Shown: one piece after another, positions 1-10,300 of the stretch | Position numbering within the stretch: position 1 is the first letter of the stretch | Layout: the number at the start of each line of letters is the position of its first letter | Assembly: GCF_003369915.1 (NCBI RefSeq) | Contig: NC_046673.1 | Span: 18,405,718 to 18,469,717, forward strand | Length of the DNA stretch: 64,000 nucleotides | Direction: 5' to 3' | Source: Drosophila miranda | Taxonomy: Eukaryota > Arthropoda > Insecta > Diptera > Drosophilidae | Notes under the pieces: generated by a model | The model's database searches: none | Told to the model about the DNA's origin: nothing | The model's input: the letters and a program-made list of their open reading frames with translations, nothing else | Translations under genes and position numbers: made by a program

Positions 1-230
1 GGACTACCAATGGGGGTGGGGTCTTGGATTTGGGCTTGGGTTTGGGTTTGGTTCAAACATGAATCATGATCATCATACATTAGATAAAGCTACGGCTTAG
101 GGGCGGACACTTACGCCTAGGGTCGCTTGGACCACTTAATAATGTATACATAGTACGAGTAGCACAGTTTGTTTTTCTTAGCTAACAGCCGCGAAACGTA
201 TCAGGAGAGGCGACGGGTTCCACTTTCCCG

Positions 231-1196
231 TCAGCAGCCGCTGCGTAGATTCTTGCTGGACATGTCATTGTACTCGATCCACTTGGACAGATCCGGCGGC
301 AGCGATGGCTTTAGCTTTGCGCAGTGCCCCAGCGCCGTCACCGTCGCTGTTGGTGTTGTCGCCGCTGCCGCTGCCGCTGCCGCTGCTGCATGTCCGTTCT
401 CCGCCAGAGAGGATTGGTCCATCGCGGGATTGCTGATACCCCCGGCTGCGCCCATCGGCTGCAGGCTAGCCCCAGAAACGGGGGCCACGTGCCGTTCCCG
501 TTCCGTTGGCCGGAAGTGGTCCGAGGCCGTCCGCGGCAGTAGCTCTGCCATCACCGCATCCATGGACACGTCAATGACGCGCTGCCGACAAATGGCTATG
601 CAGTGCACAAACTTGTCCGAGGGCCGCAAGAAACGGTGCTCCATGAACAGCGACTGGTCATCCCAGTACACGATCTGCAGGCGAGATCCCAGAGAAAGGG
701 CTTAGAGAATGCCACAGGTGGGGGGGGGGGGGGGGGGGGGAGCCGACACACTCACCCTGGAGACGATTTTGAAGCGATGAAAGGGTCGTATGAAACGACG
801 ATAACGTATGGTGGCCGCTCCCTGGAACACGGATCCCCCCATGCCCGTAATGGTGCGATACAGACTGCTCCGCTCGTAGAAGTCCACGCGGGCAAAGTCA
901 AGCTCCCGGAAGTAGCGGGCATTGTTCATGTGGTACAGCAGCGTGTCCACATCGTTGGTGAGGCATAGACCTGGTGAGGGTCCGAGACTAACCGATTAGT
1001 GCACCCAAAACGGGTAAGACTGGGACTCCCACTCACCGTTCACCGTGGTGGCGTCCAGTATGTGGCAGCGTCGCTTCACAAAACGCGCCAGCACCACACA
1101 AACGCACATGCGCAGGAAGTAGTGCAGCTCGAGCAGTCCATAGAGGACCACGATGACCAGGAGGCAGCTCAGCGCCAGGTAGCACAGCTGCTCCAT
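231..1196 (-). CDS. THEM6-like thioesterase-superfamily membrane protein, 3 exons
   Basis: Three exons join in phase: 1196-1037, 970-756 and 674-231, giving 272 residues. The introns are 66 and 81 nt with GT..AG ends. Residues 1-25 form a hydrophobic N-terminal anchor beginning MEQLCYLALSCLLVIVVLYG. A hot-dog-fold-like core follows, with LLYHMNNARYFRELDFARVDFY and GSVFQGAATIRYRRFI, typical of the THEM6 (DSCD75) family related to 4-hydroxybenzoyl-CoA thioesterases. The NNARYF stretch corresponds to the family's N-N-x-x-Y-F motif. After the hot-dog core comes a C-terminal extension of about 90 residues that includes an Ala run. D. melanogaster has two adjacent paralogues of this family (CG4666 and CG4660, from memory), and I cannot tell which this is. 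The biochemical activity of the family is poorly known. The second intron carries a 21-nt poly-G run (poly-C on the sense strand). The start is the first ATG before the anchor. Confidence 0.85.
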
Positions 1197-1810
1197 GGCT
1201 CGAGCAGATGCTGCTGGATGGATGGAGGTGACTCGACTCTCTGTGGCTGGTGCGGTGGCCTGTGGCTGTGGCCCTGACGTAGACGGTATGCGTTGGGCGC
1301 GTTGGGCGGTGGGCTGGGTGCGTGCGGGCCCGGGGCCTTGGTGCTAGAACAGTTCCGGTAACTAAAAAAGGAATGCGGTGGAGAGAGAACGAATACCAAT
1401 CAAAATGGGAATCTAATTAGAGGAGACGGATGTAGGAGGAAACCAGTCAAGTGCCTTTTGTGCTGTGGGGGGGATTGCGGGTTTTCTTTCTTGGAATGGG
1501 CGGGGGGGAGGTTGTTGCTGGTTTGTGTCCTGGCTACGCTACAGCCACACAAAAATTAGGTCATTTCTTCCGCCGAACACATCTCTCGAAACCCGGGACC
1601 CTCATCAGGTGATTGAAGGGAAGGATTGATTGGATGGCACGGACACACACGGGCACTCGGGCACAGGGGCGCACGGGCGCACGGTCCTGTGTGCAGGACA
1701 ACCGACAACCCCCAATTTTCTTGGGGACAGCTGCTGGAATAACGATATTTCCTATATGTTTTCCTATCTGTTCGTTGGCCACAACAGGAAAAACCGCCGC
1801 CCGGAACTCA

Positions 1811-2230
1811 CCAGCAAACTAAGAAACACAAAAAAAAAAACCAAAAACGAAACAAAAAAAAGCCAATATATATTATTTAAACGACACCAGGAGGAAAACA
1901 CAACAATTGCTATAAAGCCAAACGACGCGCCTACCACAGCGACAACAAGCGCACTGAAACTTACAAACGTTTTTTTTTGTAGTTTTTTTTTTTGGCCAAA
2001 ATGCTGCGGGTGCTTCTGCCTGCTGCTGCTGGTGCATCGCTGCTCGGTCAGAGTCTTCGTCTCGGTCTCGGTCTCAGTTGCCGTCTCAGTCGCGAGGGGC
2101 CGCTACGACGCCTGCGCGCTGAGCGAAGTTCGACCCGTCCGTTCGTGCGTGCTCTCAGCTGACGTCCTCACAGCAGCAGCTTTCATCAGCCAGCAGACAA
2201 AAGCTCTTTTCTCGGCAGGTAAGGGTTGAA
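1811..2230 (-). other. possible 5' non-coding exon of the THEM6-like gene
   Basis: On the minus strand a good donor (CTG|GTGAGTT) lies at about 1809/1810. Pyrimidine-rich acceptors (TTTTTTAG, TTCTAG) occur near 1340-1365, just upstream of the ATG at 1196. The GC-rich, CT-repeat-bearing block at about 2040-2220 could hold the transcription start. No coding potential supports this, so it is inferred from splice signals only. Confidence 0.25.
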
Positions 2231-3456
2231 ACCAACCTGTTGCCGTTGCCCGAAAGCTTTAATCACCGCCCGCTTCCTGAAAGAGGAGGCGCTACCACTT
2301 TCGGGACAAAGTTCCTTGGTTGCGCTTTGAGCCGCCGGATGGCCGCAAGTGAAGCACCCTCGAGGCGTACCGGTTTCCGCTTTCATTGCAAATAAACAGG
2401 GCTCCCCTGTAGAATCCTATAGAATTCCCATAGAATCAAAGAAAATGCTTTGAGTAGAACCTTGTACACCGATCTACAGAAATATCTTCGAATATTTGGA
2501 ACAGTTGAAACAGTTTGAAGACATGAAAATAGTTCGAATAGAATTTCCATTAAATTATAGTTCCAGAACTTAAGGGCTAGCCTTTGGTCTGATGGCAATG
2601 TGGAATGGAATTTTGCATTTTGTCGAGTAAGAACACAAATTAGCTATCGGCAAACACTAGTCAGAGCACACGCTAAGCAAATACGGGAAGTTGGCAAATA
2701 TCGAAAAAGGAAAACAGGTTCGTAAGAATGCTATAGGTCTATAGTCGAGTATTCCGACTATAAAGATACCTACGCTATTTGGATATTCACAAATCTCAGC
2801 CACAACAACCATTGTTGTACTTGTACTCAAGTCTTTAAGCACTTTATGGTTTAGATTCTATTTTTAAGCTTTCTTTGTGCAAACGAATATAATACACCTT
2901 TTATGTACCTCCTGTTGCATACGATTCACTCGACTAGACGACACCCGTGCAGGGACTGCGGGGTGGTCTCGAGTATTCTTACCGGAAAAACAAAAACAAA
3001 AACAAGAACAAAAAACAAAAGGCAATAAATGAAATCCACTAACACTTAGTCCGTCATTGCACCATTGATTTTTGATCTTCTCGTGTTGCGGGTTTTGTTT
3101 TCCTATGTGTTTTTGTTTTTATTTGAAAAACAACAAAAAAGTAAACGTCCAAGCGTGTTAAGCTTTAAACTAGAATTTCTGTTAGTTGTATTTTAGTTGT
3201 ACTGTTTTGTGTGGGTTTTAGGACAAACATAATTACGACAAAAGTGATTAAAGTGATTTAAGTGCTATGTACAGAGTGGTGTTCTTGGGACTATATATAG
3301 TAGGTATACACCTATATATATATTTTCTTGCTCCACTCTCAAGCAAGCTCCGGGCCTGGCACTCTGGGCCTACGTCTCCGGAAGCTCCTGGCCACTCAGT
3401 CGGGTCACTCTCTTTACCGACTCTTTGTGTACTTCTCTAAGGGTGACACATTTTCT

Positions 3457-3481
3457 CCCCGCCCCCCCCCCTCCCCCCCCC
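3457..3481. repeat. interrupted poly-C tract
   Basis: A run of C with single G and T interruptions lies in non-coding DNA. Confidence 0.8.
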
Positions 3482-4027
3482 ACGATAACCTCAGAATCGA
3501 TAATAACAATGTATCCTCTCGTTTTGGGAACCACGAAATGCCCCGTTTGCCTATTTGTTCCTTACATATAACACAGGTTTAGCGCACAACAGTTTTTGTT
3601 TTTTTTGTTTTGAGTTTTCTGCGGGGCCAAGGAAAGGTCTGACTTTCTGCTTAAATAAAGTTATGTACTATAACTATATATGTATGTATCTATGTTTTCG
3701 TTTGTGTGTTCTATGGTTTCTAGATTTAATTAAATCTAAGACATCGTTATTTATGTACAAAAAGGGGATAGGGGTAGGGTAGGGGTTAAGTGTGAATAAC
3801 AACAACAAAAAAAACTAAATTATTGAAAAAAGAAACGAAGGATTTGTAGAGCCGCCGGTGAGGGAGGGGGTTAGGGGGGGGAGGGGACAGTCGGAGAACA
3901 GACAGTAGTTATAGATAGATATAGATATAGTGATAGATAGATGGTAACGCATGTTGGATAGTGTAGTTATTCTGAATCCCTTGCTCTCACTCTCCATCCT
4001 GCTCTAACTCCTGCTGTGGTTATCCCC

Positions 4028-4075
4028 CTCTCTTTCTCTCTCTCTCTCTCTGTCTCGCGCGCTCTCTCTCTGTCT
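4028..4075. repeat. CT/TCTG microsatellite
   Basis: Imperfect CT dinucleotide repeat with CGCG and TG interruptions, downstream of the Mipp2 stop codon. Confidence 0.85.
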
Positions 4076-4386
4076 ATCACTCTCGCTCGGTTCTAATCCT
4101 CGTTCATTACGGATTGGATTGGATTATATCATCCATCCACTGACTATAAGGCATCCAAAACACACAGATCTGCGACCAACTCCACTCTGTGATCTGTCTC
4201 TCTTACAAACTAACCCTACAATTGGGGTTTCACTTCCAATTCTTCCAATTCGCATCTATTCCATCTGCAATCTATTAAATTTTAAACACTCCGATGAATC
4301 CCTTCACAAAGTTCTGCACTGTGGCAGAAGAGCAGCGGAGCAGCAGAGCTTCGGAGCAGCAGCAGCAGCAGCAGCAGGCAGGCATC

Positions 4387-7300
4387 TCATTTGGTGTCGT
4401 CGACTTGGCAGAGGGCCTCAAAGTCGCAGCGCTCCACACTGTCCGCATATAGGCGGCGTATCGTGGCCAGCGGGCACAGGTCCTCGTCTTGTGGGCAGCC
4501 TGGCAGGCGGACTGCACGCTCCTGGTGCAGCACCAGGACACGAGGCGGCTCCTGCTCGCATCTGTCATACAAAAAGAACACAATTAGAGGCTGCAAATAA
4601 AAGGGGGTGCAAGGAATGACTCACTCGTAGCGCAGAAAAGCCAAGTTGGTCGCAAAGGCATCGATTTCGCTGGTGCGCCAGAGACGCTCGCTGCCAAAAT
4701 GCTTGTGTGTGAGTGCCTCCTTGTCCTTGGCCAGGCCGAGATGGGCCAGCAGCTTCAGCAGTGTACCCGAATGGGTGAAGTAGAACGTGGCATTGGCCCG
4801 GGGCATGGCCTGGGACACTGGGCTGTGGGGTACACGCAAAAAATGTTTATCAAGAATGACTCAAAGTAATGAACTCGCACTCGCACTCACTCGATGGCCG
4901 AAAACATATCTGCTATCGCCGGACAGGCAATGCGATGGGTCAGCTCATAGCCATAGCCATCGTTCCAATAGTACTCCAGATCCTTGGCAAACTCCAAGGC
5001 CCTCAAGGCATCCACATCGAAGAAGCTGCACCAGACCGATTCGCGCTGCCGTCGACGCTGCCAGGATGTCTCGAAGGCGCATACCATATACATAAGCTCC
5101 ACATCCTCGGGCCCCAAGTCCGGCAGCTGGGTGCTGCCCCGCACATGCTCCACTGCTGACTGCATCTCCGGCTCTTCGGTGAACCGGCGTGCATTAATAA
5201 AAGTTTCGGGATTCTTATCGACGTCAGTTCTCCATCTGTCGCAGAGTTTATAGAACTAAAAGAGGGTTGAATAGGAGTAATAGGAATTAGCAATCAAACT
5301 ACAGTATTGTTTCAGTAAGGATCCCCACAAAGATATTATTTTAAGGGGATATAAAAACCTACATATATCCCACCCCCTCTGGCTGGAATTTGTTTGTTTT
5401 TAAGAAAAGATATAGATAAACAGCGTTCCGATGTACGGAGACTAAGCGGGAATGGATATAGTACATATATATTTATAAACGATAAATGATAGATTGATAG
5501 AGTGAAATGATAGGGCTCCGCAGGGGAACAAGTTGGCTTCTGGGTGAGATGGAGGAGTCTTGTATACCTGGCATGGGACTGTAGATCGCGACCATGTTGT
5601 CCACAAATCCCACTGCCAGCTGCGCCTTGTACGCGTGGAAGGATAGACAGGTGGGGTGCCCAGTCTTGGGCCCAATGAATCCCTCGTTGGTCCGCAGCAC
5701 CTTTTGCAGATCCCCCTTCAGTGAGTAGATGCAGATCTTGGTGGCATTGCCGCATGCCACAGTGCCCTCGATCTGGTGGCTGGAAATGGCTGTGATATCC
5801 GCTCCAGCATCCCACTGGTACAGCACCCGGTCCCCAGTGCCGATGGGGAACCGCGCCCCGCCATTCCGCACATCCACCACACTGACCGTTCCGTTCTCAC
5901 AGCCTGCCACTAGGAGCGGCTCGTTTGGTCGCATGTACGCGTGCAGTATGGGTGCATCGTGGCGGCGCGGCTTGTATACACAGACGGGGGCATAGCGTGT
6001 GGCACAGCGCATGTCGATCAGTTGCACGCTGCCGTCCTCGCAGCCCGCGAGTATCAGTTCACAGCTCTGGTTGGGCAAATAGGGGCTGAGCACGCGGACG
6101 GTCGTCTCGTTGCGTCGCAGCTGAATGTCGCTCAGTCGGAGCTCCCGCTCCACGTCCCAGATGCGCAGGAATCGGCAACCGCCGCCGCCCACCACCAGCC
6201 GTTGGCTGTACTGCTGCCAGGCCGTGATGATGCTCGAGCTGCCCGAGCTGCTGGGCAATCCGCCGCCGCCTGCCTGATCCGCGCTGCTTTTGATGGTTCC
6301 TCCGCTTCCCGCGATGCTGGTGCGCTGTCGTGAGCCAGTGCCTGTGCCCGTGCTGGCTCCTGTTGCTGTCCCCAACTGCTGGCTGGCGCTGTTCACCGGC
6401 GCAAGGGCTGTCCAGGCGGTGATCAGGCTAGACCTGGCCTGCTGCTGCATCGATCCAGCGGCATCCTCGCCCTGTGGCGGTGGCTGCCACACCCTTACGA
6501 TGCCATCATCGTGGGCCACCAGTGTTAGGGCCTGATCCTGGGCATTCAGGAACTCGATGCTGCTGACCCGCGCGAACGTGGGCACGGCCATCAGTCCGGA
6601 CAGACCCGACGAGTGCTTGCGGGGCGTGCTGCCGTTCAGGGAAGAGGACGAGCCAGAGGTGGAGCCAGAGCCACTGCCGCCCGCACTGGCCCCCGTTCCG
6701 GTGCCCGTGCCCTTGGTGCCGTGTGCTGCCAACGCCTCGGCGGCGTAGGTGCGCACCGAATTCCACACAAAGTCGTAGACCAGGACCTTCTCGCGATAGG
6801 CCACGGCTATCTGGGACTCGTACGGCAGCAGCTTCACAATCGATGGCGTGAATTGGGTTTTCCGGCTCCAGCTGCAGACATCGTACCCAAATTGATCGGA
6901 ACTCTGGCCCTGCTGCGGCCGTCGTGCCTGCCCCTGGCCCCTTGGTTCGCTTTGGTGGCTCTGTGGGCGTCGCGCCTGTCGGCGGATCAGTTCGTTGCGC
7001 TGGTAGCGATACCGTCGAGTGCGCAGCTCCTGCGAATTGCGATCCACGGGGTAGCGCTGCTCTCCCTCCGCTTTACCCTCCGCCGAGCTGTAGCGATGCT
7101 TGCCCGGACGCGTAAAGTAGGAAATGGCCCACGGTATGAACTCTGTCTGGACGATGGGTTGCAGCGCCTGTCCATGGCTGCCGTGGCCCTTGCCCGGCTC
7201 GTGGTAGTGATTGCTCTCGCTGCCGCTGCTGCGCGCCGAGTGGCTGCCACCGCCAGCCGCCTCTCCTCCAAGTGCGGGTCCCAGGCCGCCGGCCGCTCCT

Positions 7301-10300
7301 CCTCCGGCGCCGCCGCGGACGTAGGCCGGTCCGCTGTCAGTCTCATCGTTGATCGAGCTCGTCCGCAGCTTGCGCTGCAATATCATTTGTGGATCCCCCG
7401 CTGCACCGGCGGCTCCGCCTCCTGTGGCACTCCCCGACAGCCGCAGCTTCTGGGCCCAATGGCTGGCACCCACTGTGGTGGCGCCGCCACTGGCGCCCGC
7501 ATTCCCGCCGGTGGTGCAGCCCACGGGCGGCGATTGGCCGCTCCCCACGGCGCCTCCGAGATAGGTGACCCGTGTGTTGGGGCTGGGAGGCAGACTTACG
7601 CTCAAACTGTTGCACTTCTCGGAGGCCGTGGCCATCGTGGCCTCCTTGGCGGCCATGATCGGACAGAGGGCGGTGTCGCGCACGTGATGGACAATCTTTA
7701 GGGCGGTGGCAGCCACCTGGGGGAACGGATCCTGGGCAAGTTGGCAGATGCCCAGCCACAGTTTGGTGAAGATCGATTGGAAGGGTATGCTGTTGGTGCC
7801 TCCGGCCACGCCTGCGCCCGCTGCCACTCCTCCCACGGAGCCCGAGCGTTCGCCGCTGCTTTTGCCGGCTCGACTGGGCCCTCCTCCTCCTGCCGCTGCT
7901 CCTGCAGCTGTTAGACCTAGACTGGCCGAGCCGCAGCCAGAGCCCGTGCCCGTGCCCGTGCCCATATTGGATATGGAACTGGAGCTAACGCCACGACGCA
8001 TCGTCATATGCCGCTCCAGGCTGTGGGTGGACGAGGCGAGCGCGTGGGCACCCGTCGGCAGGGCATTGCCGCCTTGGAGCATCACCAAGGTGGAGGCGGC
8101 ATGGCTGCTGCGCATATGCTCCGCCAGATATACGGCCACAAACTGCGACTCGAAGAGCAGCACCATCCACTGGAGGGCGGCGGCCAGTTCCAGGCGCACC
8201 AGCGGCGACATATCCTCCCCGACAGTCTCCAGTAGAGTGATGGCTATGATGCGGTCAATGTTGTTCGCCTGCTGCTCGCTGCGGTCCGTCACGGAGCTGA
8301 TGAAGGTGCCCAAGGCGAAGACGGCGGCCGCACGCACTTCTGGGATCGAGTCGCGGAGCAGCACATAGAGCTTCTCGTGGGCCAGATCGCGGGCCCCCGA
8401 CCAGCGGGCCTTCTCAAAGTTCTGCCATAGCATGCCCAAGCAGATGGCCAGCCACTGGCGCAGGAGCCAGCTGTGATCGTTAAGCTGCTCCAGGCATATG
8501 GAGAGCAGGGGTCCCTGCAGGGCGCTCGTCTGTCCGAGCAGGAAGTTGTGCACGATGGAGGCCAGCACAAAGGCGGAGAGGCTGCGGTGCTCCTTGGAGA
8601 CGGTGCCGTCCTGCAGCACGGACAGAAAGTACTTGTACTCCTTGACCAGATCCACCTGGCAGCTGGGATCCACGGCCAATATCTTGGCCCAAATAAACAC
8701 CAGCACTGGCCGCAGCTCGCGCGTTGAGCTCTGCAGCAGCTTGAGGACATACGGAAAGATTCCCACGCCCAGGGCCAGATTGACGGCCCAGGGTCCGAGG
8801 TCCAGGAAGCGGGCCAGCAGCTCCAAGGCCCGCAAGCGATGCACCTGCGACAGCAGCACCTGCAGCACAATCGGCAGCTGTTCGGGCGGTGTGCGCGACT
8901 CTGATTCGCTGTCCAGCCACACCTGAAAGGCCGTCAATTGATGCTCGAAGAACGGCAGCTGCCGGTACGGGGCGCTATGGTCCAGTATCTCTGGGAGCTG
9001 CTGCAGTGCCAGGTCCACCACCAGATCCCAGGCCTTCCACATCGGATGGCGATAGCAGGGCGGCAGTGCCGGCAGCGATACAGGCGTGCAGTCGTGGCTC
9101 CTTAGGATGCGCTCAGCAAGCAGAAAATTCCGAAAGAGGCTGGCCACCAGCAGGTCCTGGCGGAACAGACGCTGGAACAGCTCCCGTGGGAGCGTATTCC
9201 AGGCTATCGTATCCGTGATGGCCGTAAAAATCCAGTTGAGTTCTCCCATCATGGTCCGTCTGTCGTTGACTTTGCCTGGAAGCACAGGAAGCACACAGGG
9301 TGTGTGTCAGTCAGGCTCAGACTGGGGGGCAGGGGGCTAGGGGGCTAGGTCTTACCTGGTATCTTGTCAATCAATTCGCTTTGGATGTGCGGCACCATCC
9401 CCAGCTTCTCCTGCATCGCATACCACTTGAGGGCAATGTTAATGGGCGTGGTCAGGCAACTGGTGAAGAGATCTGCCGGCAGCTGGGCATTCATCGGGAG
9501 TATCTCGTTGGCCGCACACGCGGCCAAATGTATGCAGTTCTTGTAGCTGACCAGCTGCGTCGGCAGCTGTACAGAGGAGCCGCCGGATCCAGAGCCCGGA
9601 ATAGAGCCGGGCTGCAGATGGGCCAGGCCCCGCTGCTGGGCAATGGCCAGGGCCTTCTCCAGCTCGTGCTCATGCTGCTCAGCATACGGCTGGAAGGAGT
9701 TGATGATGATGCCCGCATTGGAGCAATCGTACACATAGATCGACGGCGCCGACATCCATGTGATCAGCTCAAAGATGCTCAGCGGTATGTACTGCGTGAA
9801 GGTCTTGTTGAACACCCAAATCTCTCCATTGGCCGTCGGCTTGGGCACCCCATGCCCATTGTAGTGGAATAGGATGCGCTCCCCCTTGGCGTTGCGACGC
9901 AGCGAGGTGCAGAGCTTCTTCACATCATCGACGGTGGGATCGTGGCACTTCTTGTAGCGGGCACGGGGCTGCCAGCGTTCGTATTGCATCTGTAGATTGC
10001 TACCGATCAGCTCCATGGCCTTCGGCGGCGACACAGAGCTGGGATCGATCCAGCATTCGAGGCGGGAGCAGGGTTGTATCTTCACCACATCCGGCGGATC
10101 CACACCAATGTTCAGGCAGAGCACCAGCGCCACGCTGGCCGTCTTCATGCGCTCCCGGATGCGCCATGCCTGACGCTCGTACTTCAGTCCCTCGATAAGC
10201 TCCAGATGCCGCTTGGCGGAGAACGAGAACGAGATGCCCGAGTCGTCGTGCTCGCTATGCCCGAAATGGAAGCTGCTGGGCACCACATCAAAGTGGAAGA

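Larger units (their letters stand above)
2231..4386. other. intergenic, AT-rich, no supported gene
   Basis: This spacer lies between the THEM6-like gene and the 3' end of Mipp2. It holds A-rich and T-rich stretches (2990-3030, 3100-3140), a C-run of about 25 nt at 3457-3481 and a CT microsatellite at 4028-4075. Open frames here are short and have no recognisable similarity. Part of it should be the Mipp2 3' UTR. Confidence 0.6.

Noticed and set aside
6613-7701. Long plus-strand open frame (362 codons) and other long antisense frames across raptor
   Set aside because: These are shadow frames of the GC-rich raptor coding region, with no independent similarity.
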